From Antedon mediterranea (lineage: Eukaryota; Echinodermata; Crinoidea; Comatulida; Antedonidae), in assembly GCF_964355755.1 (NCBI RefSeq), contig NC_092670.1, forward strand, positions 41,095,795 through 41,155,794: DNA of 60,000 nucleotides. Direction: 5' to 3'. A program made the translations under genes and the position numbers. Below the pieces are notes generated by a model that was not told where the DNA came from, did not search any database, and was given only the letters and a program-made list of their open reading frames with translations. Shown here in pieces: positions 1-14,942 of the stretch (its first letter is position 1; every line of letters begins with the position of its first letter).

Positions 1-376
1 TAATACATGTCTCTACTATCTTAATCCATGGAATATGCGCTACAGTAGGTACACAGCCACTTTGATCAAAACTTAATAACTAAGTGCAGTTGATAGGGCC
101 TTACCTTCTTGGTATTGCATGGCATCTTGCAGCATTGCCAACTTATAGCTAATACATGTCTCTACTATCTTAATCCATGGAATATGAGCTACAGTAGGTA
201 CACAGCCACTTTGATCAAAACTTAATAACTAAGTGCAGTTGATAGGGCCTTACCTTCTTGGTATTGCATGGCATCTTGCAGCATTGCCAACTTATAGCTA
301 ATACATGTCTCTACTATCTTAATCCATGGAATATGCGCTACAGTCGGTACACAGCCACTTTGATCAAAACTTAAGT
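1..376 (-). repeat. 149-bp tandem duplication of an MCM3AP exon end with its splice donor
   Basis: About 2.5 copies of a 149-bp unit. Each unit holds the last ~125 nt of the MCM3AP exon ending at 254, its donor (GAAG|gtaagg) and ~25 nt of intron. Duplicate donors lie at plus positions 248-253 and 99-104. Copies differ at only a few positions (for example gcgct versus agcta), so the duplication is recent. The unit is not a multiple of three. Confidence 0.9.
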
Positions 377-3300
377 AGCATGTATTCTCAAACTCACGTT
401 GTCTTCTCTCCAAGATCCTCTTTACTCTGTAAAAATATAATTACAATGTTACAATTGTTAGTTACATAGATAGATAGATAGATAAAATTTTATTCGTCAT
501 AAAATAAATAAAATTACATTATGAAAATTGTCATTGGATTTCAAAGATAGTATTCTTGAATCTTTTATTTATGAAGATGTAACATCTTATTCTAACCAGC
601 TGACGAGCATGCTTTGAATCACAAGTGATGGTAGTCATTAATAACAAGTTAAACAGATAATTACTGTACCTGTTGATGAGGGGTGCCTTTGTTCTTGAGT
701 AGTCGGTAGTGATGGTCTTAACATACTGTAAGCATACTGAGCATGCATTATACCAATCATCTGTAAAATAAGCACAGCTACTGTTATACCAGAAAACACT
801 GTAATCTTTATTGGTATACTGTTTTACTAATGTCATGTTGTTGCATAGTAATGCCTATAATACTTATTAGATTGCATATATCAAGAATTACATCAAACAT
901 GTGCAGATACCATTGTGGAATGTAGAGAGAACAAAACACTTATTATAAAAGGTACAAATCAAGTAAAAGTATAAGTTATAAAATGACAAATACCTAAGAA
1001 ATCAGGAGGATCAGGTAACTGTAGACTACTAATCCTGGACTTGAGTCTTAACATCTGAGAATCACTATTCCAGTCAAGATGTGCTCCATCTAAAAAAACA
1101 AAAAAAAGGAAGCGCAATTAAGTTCAATTTGCTTTCATGTGTCATTGCCATTTTCCTAATAGAGATATGATTAAAGATGTATTGTCCCTTTGACTAATTC
1201 CAAAAAAATAAAAAATAACAGATTTCGAAAAAAGGTGGGTCATTTTGAAGTATCATAATAGTTATTAACTATCACCAAAAATTTGTTAAAAAAAAAATCA
1301 TTTAACTGAAATACAGACGTTTTTTTGTTAAAAAAATAACATTGACTTCCAGTCAAAGTTTTCAATCAAAACATATCTCATAATGAAACGCGCTTGTTTC
1401 GCTACTCTGTATGCATAATCATAAAACTTCCTCACGATCTGTGTAAAAATACCTTCTCAACCGTGACGAGTTGTAAACAATCCTAATTAGCATACGCATA
1501 ATGCGTACTCGTGGTTTGAAATCTTTGTTTACTTTCGCTCGCGACGATTTTCCAGACGAAATGTAATCAAATCAATTTACCTGTTAATTACGTAAACTTG
1601 TTGTTTTTGGCTCGAATTTTCGACTTAAAGTGAATAACTTTAATATTACTTTGATATGGCCAATTTAAATTTAGAATATTTTGACCTTCATTTTTTTGTG
1701 TTTCAAGGGACAATACATCTTTAAAGTAGACCACCGACCTCATTAAGCAATATATTAATTTATTATTATTTCAACTTTTACTGTTAATATTATGCCTGAA
1801 AATGCATGAAATTTTGTCATTTTTTCGTTCCGACTGTTTACCTATTGATTCATGATTCTTAATAGAGAATTCAGCTACAGGCCAGGAGATAGATGCAAGA
1901 TGGGGTGAGGTAGCAACTTGACATAAATGACAGATTACAGAATTGTACAACCCAACAATATCCTCTGGATTCTGAAATAATTAAAAAAAAATATTAATGA
2001 TTACAATGACACTGATAATCATGAGAATTATATGATTATATATTGATAATGAAAACATTGCATCTAAAGACCTTTTGTTCTGTAAAAAAAATGAAAGTTT
2101 GAACTCACTTGATCTGGAAGACCAGCTTGTTTCCTATCTCTGACATCATCATACAGACTAGTGGTAAAGAACAGCATCAAACCGTGGTCGACAAACGCCC
2201 TCAACGGAAGTTGCTTTAAAACTGGTAGTTTTGGTTGATGTAGTGCAAGCCACTCAACACTTTTTGACAACTTTAAAGAAAAAAAACAGTCATTAGTATT
2301 TAACTTTCATGGTAAAATATAAACAAAACTTGTGTATAAAGAATTAACGCAGTAATAAAATATCTGGTATTGCTATAAATTTTTAAATACATGATGATAT
2401 ATTAAGTGTAATGTTAACTAAAATTATTCATTGTTAAAATCTGGACACAGTTGTTTTAGCTCATTGCAGAATGTTTCAGAAAAAAACAATTCATTCTTTT
2501 CTGCTCTTTAAAATTTGAGTTATGATTCTCACCGTTTCAGTAGTCTTAAGGTCTAGTATATCTCCCAAGAGTGGCTGTATTTTATATACAGACAATAATC
2601 CTTCTCCTTCCAGCTGTTCTAGGCCTAGATTCTGAGAGCACATATCAACATCAGGACAGGTCCATCCAAGCAGGCAAACAACCAATGGTATAGCAGGTAA
2701 CAGAGGCTTAGCTTGCAGAAGGTTTTTCAGTCGTAATTGTGCTAACAACCAGTATTCCTAAAAACAAAATTTCTTATTTATTACTATTTAGAAAAGAGCA
2801 AAGTAATCTTTCTTAGGACTATAAACATAATTGTCCATGCGCACTTTTAAAAACTCTAATAAATAGTAAAGGGGTTTTACAATTGACTCTAGAACATTAA
2901 AATACATAAATCTATTTGCCAGTGAGTCAATGACAGTAATTGCTAGCTTAGATCTAAAAGCTCATTCTCAAATATATCCATTATTTCTTACCTGGTCATC
3001 TATATTCTCTGGCATCTCCAAGGCTAACATAATCGCGGACATTCCTAGAAACTGATGGCGCTGTTCAACTTCTTCAACTGTAGATTGCGCAAGATCACCT
3101 TTAACGCACTTCACACATATTGATAAATTCTGTTTGTTGTAACTATGGTGATTGATTGGACTAGTATAGAGACTTATTGTGTTCACCTGAAGAGAGTGAA
3201 AATACAAATAAAGTATTGAAGTCACTACTATACATAATCTGACTACCAGATTATACATATGCATTATCTCTCTAGTATCATACTTTAGGCAAATTCTGTA

Positions 3301-6300
3301 ATACAGTACACTGGTCAAATACTGGACTCTCCCAAAACCAGACTTTTATTGAGTTTTATTAGGTTAGACTTATGTGACACCTGTATTACAGAATTTACCT
3401 ATAATACTGTAGATACACAACCACTCAGAATGTACTTTATATATACCTTGTCATTATCCATAAGGACATTGCTTTTGAAACTTTCACTAATCTTCCCTTT
3501 TGTAAACTTAGACTCTAACCAGTCACATAAGATCTCTGCATCACCAGATATATCCTGTTCATCATCAAAAACCTCTGGAATGGAGACTACAAGCTTCCAG
3601 TAGATATTGGTAGCATTTATGTCCGAGGTAGTAAGTAGTTTGCTTAAGACAGTAGCTAAGTCCAACGGAGACCACGCCTTTTGATGTTGGTGGTAAGCTA
3701 AGTAGTGATGTTGAAGGATGCTATGGGCTATGTTGGTCCTGCTATCAATCACACTGTACAATAAAAATGAATAAAAGAATCTTAAGCTCTGTCTACACTA
3801 TCAAACTTTATGTGACAAAAAATGTGATGTGCCCATATATAGACATGATGATGTCATATCACTACTATATTTGGGAACATCACTACTATATTTGGGCACA
3901 TCACACTTTTTTTTGTCAAACTAGTTTGATAGTGTAGACAGAGCTTTACACTGTAATCGGCTCAACACAAGGGGAAGTACACTTAGTAGCTGTAAGATTA
4001 AGATAGCTATAATATATACAAAATTATAAAGTTTACCTAACAGGTGTTTCCAATGACATCTTCGCTTTCTTACTAACTAGCATTGCACCGCCCTCTAGTG
4101 TTGGTGATACGGATGAACGAAACGGTAGCAATGCTTCTATCTGTTCCTTCATCGATATACTTGCAGGGGCTGATGGGAACTCGTACATCGCCCTTTTAAG
4201 ACGAATTCTTGCAGCGTGCATATTTTTCCATCTGCAGTTAAATTAAAGATATATCTTAGTCATTAGGTTATAAACTTATACTTTAGTACTTGAAATGGGA
4301 GGGGGGGTGGGAAAGGAAGGAGGGCATATGGTGTTAAGACACATTCCAGAAATCCTCATTTGGTCTTAGTGATTGGGCTTATGTTTCTCAACGTTTTGAT
4401 CAATATACTTTGAGGACGATCAAAGTATATTGATCAAAACGTCGAGAAACTCAACACTTCTTTCAGAACTAAATATATGGGGTGTACCACAAACATTTGA
4501 TTTCGCCATGCAAACCTTCAAACAATATATAATTGGGCTTAAAAACAAGTGTAGTTGAACAAGCCATACATTTTTTTTTTACATAAGGTTAGTTATCTTT
4601 GGCAATTGATATTTTCTAAATATTGCCTACTTTTTGAAGTATCTTCCAATCCTTATGATCTCCATACAGCGTTGTATTTCACTAAGTCTTTGTCTTCTCG
4701 CTTCAACTTCATCACAGTAAACCTCGTTGGAAATCTCTTCCAGTTCACTTTGTAAAGTTTCTTCAATAAGTTCATTGTTAAGTGTAAAGGTTGAACGAAG
4801 TATGCACTCATATTTAAGATGTTCCTTAACTTCCCTATGAAAAAAAGTTACTTGATAGTAATACTTTTTATAATAATTTGATTTCACCAAAGCCCTCAGT
4901 AAGACTGGCAACATTCTCTTCAGTGGTACAAGAGAATTATAGCCTAATTATTCTCTTGGATGCTACTCTGTTTTGGATGTAGCTGTACATACTTATGTAC
5001 AAAACACCCTTTTAACTTAACTTACTATGAAATTGTTTGCTTGACAGTAATATTTATTAATTATATCATGGACAAATGAAGGAGAATAAACCTTATGGAT
5101 ACATTTTGTTATTTGATATTTATTTATTTATTACCAGTTTTTCACAACTTTACACAGATTTATTTATACAGTATACTTTAACTTTGGTGGATCGAATTGT
5201 TTGATCTTAGGGTAAGATCGTTGCAACATTTCATTTGTCCATTTAAAATTGTTGTTTAAAATTAAAAATAAAAGGTGTATACAATGATTAAATTATTTTG
5301 AGGACAATTATTGGTCAGCAAATTATAAACAATACAAACTTTTGGATACTTTCAAATTTATTTAGTTCCTGGTTTACAGAATGTGTTAATACTCACCGCT
5401 CTTCAGTTACAGCAATAGATAGCAATTCTTCAGATGTTGTTTTATGAATTAAATGAATACAAATCTCTTCAGCAATTCTGGCTTTCAATTTCTCAATCCT
5501 CAATTTTTCTTTTTCCCTTTCAATTCTAAAATTTACCACAAAAAATGATTTTACATAAAAAAAAACTAAAAGAATACACAGAATTTCTATATTTATCCAA
5601 AAGAAATTAAGTAAATCAAAGATGAATCCAAATTTGGAACTTATCTATAAAAAATGTATGATTAATTGATCGTGCCAATCATTTCTGCAGTGAGTCTATT
5701 GTATTTTAAAATATATATGCATGGCTGAACTTGCTACAGTATTGTATGTTTCATAGTACTGTTGTCTAGTCTATATTGATGTAACCTATAAAACTGCAAT
5801 AAAAACCCCTGTCCCTAGAGCCTTTCATTGCCTCATTCTTCCAATGCTTTATTTGTATCAATACAATTCTATATTTGTATATTGTCACCGAATGCAAGAA
5901 CATTACCTAAAAAGTACCTAAACTGCTAAGTTATAATGTACCATAGAAATACAAGAACATTACCTAAAAAGTACCTAAACTGCTATGTTATAATGTACCA
6001 TAGAAATTATTATATGTGATTATGTCACTAAAGACGTCTGATGAATGACTTGATTTATTTAGAACACAATATAACATAAAGTGGACAATTGATAAAAAAA
6101 TTACCCTTATAAAGACCGGCAAATTAGATGGGAAAAAAATATTATAGATTGTTTTTATTTGGTCTTATCTGTGTTTGTTTTCTTTCAAGATCAAATCAAA
6201 AGTATTTAATACTAGAAAAGTTCCTGCATGGTTATAATAGATATTATGTTGTGTACAATGATGTTGTGACATCATCACAGACGTCTGATGAATGATTCAT

Positions 6301-9300
6301 GTAGATCACAAATATAAACATAAAGTAGATAACATTTACCCATTTGAGACCTAAAATTAGCACATTAGACATTACTGGTAAAACGTTACAGATTTATTTT
6401 TAGTATTTTACCTCTGTTTTTCTAACTCTTCCAGTCTCTTTTTTTCCAAAGCTATTCGTTCAACTTCTTCCTGATAAGCCATAGTAATAGCGTCATACAA
6501 CAGTGGGGTAGTTACCTCCTGTAGAATCTCAGCATGAATGATTGGGGCTTGCTTCTTCATCAGATAAATCATTCTTACTAACCCTGAGCTTAGCTCTTCA
6601 CACATCTCATCTATCACCTCTAAAAAGAGATCTTTTGTTGCTTGCTTTATCTTTAAGATGGAGTAAAAATGAAAAATAAAATACACAATATGTACTCAAA
6701 TAAGCTTAGATAGTCTTAGATATCTCATAGTAAATAGATGTTCTGATGTGGCAGCCAAAATATGGGCTTGCAAAACAAGGAAGACCAGCACTCACATATA
6801 TTGATGTACTAGAGATTGATGCTGGTATACAGAGAGATGAACTGGCCGTCACAATGGCAGATAGGAAGTTATGGCTGAACCTACTCATATAAGTTCGGGT
6901 ATGTCCCAGACTAAGTAAGTAAATATAATAAATTAGAATATGAAAGAACACCTGTAGTTTTGCATTTTTACCTGTTCAGGTGAATATTCTGGTTTCTTGG
7001 TTGATTCTATTTCTTCTGTACTTGCAGCTTCTTCAACAGCAGACGTTCCTATCGTTACTGTAATAAGAATATATGTCTCATTCAATACTGTGATTATAGA
7101 GTTTAATTATATTTTTGTCACCTCATTTCTTATATTAATCTCATTTTCATAATAAAGTCTAAATCATTTGGTGATGTTATATTTGTATTTGTATCATTTA
7201 CTTTATTATCATAGTAATAAGACACATTGCAGGGCAGATCTAGCATTATAGATTAGTGGGGGTGGGGCTAAATATTTCATAAATGATCTGTCGGGTTGCA
7301 GAAAAATAGTCATTATTTTTTTTTTAATTTTAGGGGGGAGGGCAGGGCAAGCCTGCATTTACAGAATCATATGATAAATAAGTTTCTTTGTAAACTTACT
7401 AGAAATCTTCTTTTGTTGTCTAAGAAATCTTCCTTCTGGATCAAAGCTTGTCATTGGTACGTGAGGCTCTAACACAGGAAGCGGTTGGAGATTGTTTACA
7501 ACCTAAATTGACAACAATAAATAAAAACAATCTATGTAGCGAATGACCAAACCTGTATTGAACTAAACTTGGTTGATAATGTATGGATGATGGTGGTAAT
7601 ACACTGAAAAGACAATTAAAGGCCAACTCAGACAGCGTCGCATGACGAGACCTGAGTGTGAAGATTAAACATGTTTAAAGTTCTCTCGATGACCCAAAAC
7701 TACGCCCGGAGCCACCTCAAGACGACTCGTCACGCTGCAACTCAGATAGCACTGATGAGTTAATTCAACTCATCGGACCTCGTCATACAACGCTGTCTGA
7801 GTTGGCTTAAAGTTGGTACTTGTTTGTATTTAGTAGTCAATGTTGATGATGGCAGATGAACGCATAATGCTTACCTGTCCAATGCTATACAAGTTCTTAG
7901 ATTCAATTAGTTTCAATGCTCTTGTCGCACTGATGGCATTGCTAGGCCGAACAAAAGAATATTTGCTTTCAAATATAATATCACCATCAGTAACCTCAAG
8001 ACCATGACTGGCACAAAACTCAGATGCCTACAGTGAAACAACAAAATAATAAATTAAAAAAGCATTATACAATTAAATGAAAGAGAATAGTTTAAATACA
8101 TATTCAAAATTATTGTTAATTGCAAACCTCATTTTGATCTTCAAAAGAGAGTTGTCGTACAAACTCTTTCAAAGGGTAGGATCCACCACGTGCAGTACTG
8201 TAAGCCTTCACCATTGTCTCTAAAGCTGACCCTCTAACCTGCGTGAAGTAACGATGCAAAGCACAGGCAGGCAAGTATGTGGCTGATCTGTAAATATTAA
8301 GAAAAAACATAAAATAAAACACTTGACACAAACTGTAGCTTTCTATTATAATAAAAAAAGGAAAAAGGACAGTTTCTGAAATGTTACTTGTTACATTAAT
8401 TGTCTTTTACTAGATGGTTCTCGAATACACAGTAATTTCAGCGTAAAAAAACTGACTATTTCAAATGTACGTACCGCAGGACTATAAATATATTGTCGTT
8501 TTCAGAAACGAATAAATAGACACGATGATTAATGTAGTCAACTAAAATTAGCACACTGGGAATTAGGTCTACTTCCGAAGGGGAAACTTGTCTTAAAATG
8601 AGTCCAAAAAACTAAAACTGTCCCTGTTATAGTCGATTGAAATAGTAAAGTACATGTAACGATACATCACTACGACGTTTATATTTTGTATAATTACTAA
8701 TTAATACAATAAACAGTAACCACATTCACAGTAAGAAAATTTTGATTCAAAGGGCGACCAAAAATGGTTATTACGTACAGTATTTACAATATTGTCAAAG
8801 TATTTACAATATTGTCAAAGTATTGCAATGCTATATCCCAGTTTTAAATTTATTCTCAAAGGGCCCATAAATTTACCTACTTGTGTTAAACCATGGAGAG
8901 CTCATAAATTTACCTACAAACTGGGAGTCTGAGAGATTGGAATGTTCCATTCATCGCAGATCAATACATTTGTATAAATGTATATTAAATCTATCAAAAT
9001 AGTATTTTTTAAAGAAAATCGGCCTGTCTTCAACATTATGATGCTGTACTCGAACTGTTTAATCGGTTTTCAGCTATTAAAAACAATTATCGTAGGAGGA
9101 GATAGGAAAATGCGAAGCGTCAATAAATAATTATCGAACTCAATTTAATTAGTAAACAGGGTTACATCAGGTGGTTAAAATCAGTACCGAAAATACGAAC
9201 CAACTTTTGCCCTTAAGTAAATTTATATATAGATTATTGAGAGCATCAGACCATCATTGACGGTTCAGTTGCCTTTGAGTTAGACCAACAATTTATGTGT

Positions 9301-12300
9301 TTAATATATTTTTTCTCATTTGTAGTGGTTGTATAGGTTGGCGTTTTATGCTCTTGCAATATGATTTGAGGAAAGGCATTGGTTCAATTCTGATATTGGA
9401 CCAATACTACTATCGGTCTATCTATAAAGTTTTGTAGTTTAAGTATACATGCTTTAGAGAGACAAGGTAAATTAAGAAATGTTGCTTTCTGTTGATTTCT
9501 GTTTACTGCTTTTCATAATACATACTTACTTGACAAGTTTAAAGAAGCGTACATAGTTGTTGCTATTCAATGCTGTAAACACCTGTACAGCAAACTTTAC
9601 TTGGCTTGATTCTCTTACTTCAAAACGGTATTTTTGCACTTCTCTAAAAAAAAAACAACCAAAAAATCAGAACTTTCCCCTATTTGAAATGTTTAAAAAA
9701 AAAAACTAATATTAAGTATCATTTTTATTTAACCGCATTCATAAAAGGTGACATTAAAAACTTAAGAAATAGGCAAACAAAAGTTATTTCAAAATAATCA
9801 ATGAACAATTAGAATGCTAAACAATAGTTTTATTTTCAAAGAATTAATAAACTTTTTGTATTGTATTCAACCAGTTTAAAATGAAACACAAATATAAATA
9901 ACTGTCGTTGTACCGCTGCATTTGAATTTGAATGAATATAGTAAAGCAGGGGTTGAATAGGGAAATACCCTGTTAGTGATATATATGTGTACTTTATACA
10001 ATCAATCGTGCATTTTTGTTGGTATTATAATGGTAACCATAATAACATGTATTTACATTGTAAATTACACAGTGACTATCTAGTCAGTGATTGGCTGTTA
10101 GTTTGTATTGTATTCATATAAAGCAAAAATAAGTTAAAGCAGTTAAGCATGTTAATATTATTTGGCAGATGACAGAAGAGAGCGTGGCAAATAGGTAAAA
10201 AACTATTATAAGACATCAACAATTTTGATATTTTTAACACTGTTAATGTTGAACTTTAGATACTCTAATTTATATAGATTACAATTGACATTGCTTTTTA
10301 TTTGCTTTTTTAAACAGTTTTTAATTATTTTTATGTATATATATAAATCCAAACAATTAATTTGTTCAAGAATTAAATTTAACTAACATTATTCAATTAC
10401 ACCACCAGTGTATGTAATGATACTAATTTAATACTTACTGATTCGTTTAACCTTTTTCAAATAACTTTAACTGAAAATGCATTAATTAAAGCGAATTTTA
10501 TTGAAATTATTAATTACTGTAATAACAAACAAATAACAAATTTATCTTTATTTTTTATACAGATCTTTACAATGAAATACCCTTTCATGACAACATCAAT
10601 TGAGATGCGTGGTGGAAAGCGAAGCCCACTGTTAATGACAGTGAGCTACTTGGCATTTATTATTGGTAGTAGTGAAGTGTTCTGCTATCGAGGTACACCA
10701 GCATGTGGCACACAAGATGGATGTACGTTTGATGCGGAGATTGGGATCTTAAATTGTAAAAGTCTTAAAATGCAGACTATTCCATTAGAATTGTGTCCTG
10801 AGGTAAAATACCTGGACATGCGGTACAACTATCTTGTACGGTTATCAACTCAGATCTACAACTACCACCCAAACTTGGAAATCTTGAATCTAGGAGCGAC
10901 TGGCATTACCACAATCACGCCAGATGTCTTCAAGAAATGTGACAGTATCAATTTTGTTTATCTGGATACCAATGAAATTACAACACTGAAAAGGAGATCA
11001 TTTGACGGTCTGACGTCTCTTCAATATTTGTACCTCTCCGCAAATAAACTTTCTCACATCAAAGCAATGATCTTTGACCCACTGAATAAAACTCTGCTGT
11101 ACCTTGATCTTTCCCATAATGCAATAATGAAGATCGAAGTTGGAAGTTTCCAACCGTTGACCAATCTGAAACGACTTTTTCTTCAGAAAAACCAGCTGAC
11201 TCACATCAACTCTGGAATGCTGAGAGGGTTACAATCCCTAACCCATCTTTATCTGTCTAACAACCAAATCAAGTACATTCCACATAACACTTTCAAGAAT
11301 CTTCCAAATCTTACCGACTTGAAGCTTGGTCATAACCCAATGGTTTCTATCCACAACGGAGCGTTAGGTCATCTGGCAAAACTCTCATTCCTGGATCTCA
11401 TGAGTACACAAATCACAACTCTGCAGAACATCTCTTGCTTGTTTTCAAAATCGTCTCAGCTGGAAACTTTCTATATCTCTGGGACAACCCTGGTTTGTGA
11501 TGCAAGTTTTGAGTCGTGGAGAAAATGGTATAAAGGGTCAGCTGTCCATAATTTGAGGACAACAACGTGTGTTTCTTATGATGATCCACCAGTAACCATG
11601 GAATGGTGGTCGCACAATTCATCTTCTTTAACACCACCATCGATCAACAAACTTTTGTTGAGTCAGAGTGATTTGAACATTGGGATAAGAAACAATTTAT
11701 CAGTTATAGTTTTTACTGCCATGATGATTTTATCAATAAGTTTCAATATCTGATATTTAACTAAAAAATTCAGCAATGTAAACTATCACCTTGAATGATA
11801 TGTTACTGTATCGATGCTTTTTAAAATTTTTTTTTATTAAAGATCACAATTTTAAAATGTTTTTTTAAAGCTAAACACTGGCTTGTATTGTAAATATTGG
11901 ATTGTTTGATTTTATAAAATAATAAATACCACTGCAATATTTTCTAACTAAGAAATTACTGTTAGTCTGTACTATAATTTACTTAAATAATTTAGATCAG
12001 AAAACCTCAGAATACTTGTTTCATGAAGGTATTCATTTTACAGTATTTAAGATTTATTTATGTAAATTCTGGACTTTTTTTAAATGTATATAACATTTTA
12101 TACAAAATTTGAATAAAAATAATAATAGTAAAACAAAATGTGTTCTTTAATATTATTCATATTATCTATTGTGCGAAATATAACATTTTAATCAACAGAA
12201 GAGAGACTGATATATTAATAAAGTGAGTACTTTTTACCGATTCTAAGTTTAAACATTCGTTTTGCAATAGGGGAGTCCAGGCACACAAGAATGGTTTTTT

Positions 12301-14900
12301 AAAAGTTGTTTATACAATTTAATATAATCAATTGTCAAGCATTATCAAATTGACATTTTTGGGACTCCCCCTCAAATAACTGTAAATTTTAACAAAGTAC
12401 AAGGAAGTAAAAAGGTTCATCAGAGAAATTATATTTAAAGATAAGATTAGATTAATCTAAATTCATACTTCAAAAAGTGTTCCAAACAATACTGCATTTT
12501 AACACATTGCAGCATCTACTTTTAGAGTATTACAATTACATATTAAATATCAAAATTCAGTTTAATCAATACTTGGAAGTGTTTTACCTGCCATATTACT
12601 AACTTTTATTATTCAAGCATTTATCAAATAAATAGAATAATAATACTATTATAATTATTAATATTATTTACACTATATGACTTAAAACAAATGTTTCAAT
12701 CTTTTATTAATTGTAAAGTATAAGTTAGGTTGTCTCCATTATTATGGTTTCTGCACAGAAATGCAAACAAATAAAGTAATAAAATAGTGAAATAATAAAT
12801 TATTATTACCTTTATCAGAAAATTAGTTAGATGTATGTTTAGCATGTTTGTTTAAACCTATTCTCTACTCTACTATATCCTTATACTTGTTATCAAATGC
12901 ACTTGATCATATTTTGTGTAATTCAAAAGAAATGATTACTCAGAGCGGTGTCGTATCGGTTGGTCTGAGTGACCACTGCCTTATTTACTGTACTAGGAAA
13001 AAAATGAAACTTAAAAATAACAATCATAATACTGTGAAGATCAGATCATCCCTTAAAAAATATAATGTAAACGATTACAAGTCGAAATTAAACGATGTAA
13101 CTTGGAATGAAATTGAAAGTATTCCTGATGTTAATTTTGCCTGGAATTATTTCAAAGAAACATTGACTAATATTATTGATTATTATTAACTTCTATCTTA
13201 AAAAAATTAAAGAAAACAGAAATAATCCTAAAAAGCTATGGAAATACCTTAAGGACATTGGCTATAGTACTAAGAGGAAAGAATGTAAAAAATTTTTTTT
13301 TTAGATATTGATGGTAACGCATGTTTTAATAATTGTTCTATATCTAATTACTTTAATGACTATTTTACAAATATTGCATCTGACCTTGTATCCGAACTGC
13401 CTATGTGCAATAATTATATTTTTGATACTAATTCTGAGCATTTTAAATCTTTTTATAATTCTAGAAATGTACTGCCGAATAAGTTTATACTGTCCGAAGT
13501 TAATGAAGAGACCATATTTCATGAACTAAACAAACTAAACGCTAATAAAGGACCAGGACTCGATAATCTTCCAGCCAGATTCTTAAAAGATGGCGCAATT
13601 ATCCTTAAGAAGCCTGTAACCTATATTGTAAAACAATCTATAAGTAAAAAAGTAGTTCCAAATGATATGAAAACGGCGAAGGTTTTGCCTCTTCACAAGA
13701 AAGGTTCGAAAGATGTGAGAAACTACAGACCCATTAGTATTTTAAGTAGCATGTCTAAACTCTTAGAAAGAGTGGTTTATGATAAACTCGAAAAGTACTT
13801 GTTTGAAAATAAGTTACTTTATGAATTTCAAAGTGGTTTCAGAAGAACCTTCTCTACCGACTCAATCCTCATTCACTTAAACGATTTTATTAGAACACAG
13901 ATTTCAAAAGGCAATTATGCTGGCATGGTCATGCTTGACCTGCAAAAAGCCTTCGACACAGTCGACCATTCTATTCTGTGTAAAAAATTAGAAGCTATGG
14001 GGGTTGGGTCGGTAGAATGGTTCCGGTCTTATTTATCTATTAGAAGACAGATTGTTTGTATCGATGGAACTTTTTCAGAACCCAAACTTTGTACACATGG
14101 AGTTCCACAAGGTAGCATATTAGGTCCGCTTCTGTTTATATGTTACATTAATGATATGTCAATATGCATTGAGAATGACTGTAAATTGTTATTATACGCT
14201 GATGATAGCGCAATGTTGGTGGCCCATCGTGACCCAGTATATATTTCTAATAAACTAGGGCATAATATGGAAGTATACAATAACTGGTTGGTTGAAAATA
14301 AATTATCCATGCACCCACAAAAAACGGAGTGCATCATTTTTGGATCCAAAAAGAAATTAAAGAATATCGAACAATTCGAAGTCCTCTATAATGAACATAC
14401 CATCCATAGTTGCAATTCCATTAAATACCTTGGTTTACAAATAGATAATTGTGTGTCTAATGAAGAATATGTTAACAATATAATTAAAAAAGCAAATTCC
14501 AGATTAAAGTTCATGTACAGACAAGCTAGCTGTTTGGACATGCAAAGTCGTAAGCTGTTATGCACGGCGTTAATTCAAAGTATTCTTGATTATGCTGTCT
14601 CGTCCTGGTATTGTGGTATCAGTATATATATATATATATCACACCAGGCGGTTTAGAATTAACTTTCTATGCCTAATGTGTTTATATAATATATAAACTG
14701 TACTAAATAATAATGACGTTATCCAAATTCCTTCACTTGCACTGATGAAGGGCTAGTGTTGCCCGAAAGCTCTGCTAACTTTTCTGGCTGTTTACTTTAT
14801 CGTTTTGATTTAGCTTTTCGCTTTTTATTTTTGTATCTCCATTAAGATCCAGCCACTGATACCCACAGCATTGTCATTTTTTTCAGTAATTTGCCTTTGG

Positions 14901-14942
<42 letters not shown>

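Noticed and set aside
10572-11753. Variable-lymphocyte-receptor-like identity for the LRR gene.
   Set aside because: Overall layout is similar, but LRR, N-cap and C-cap layout is shared by many families and no specific motif supports it.
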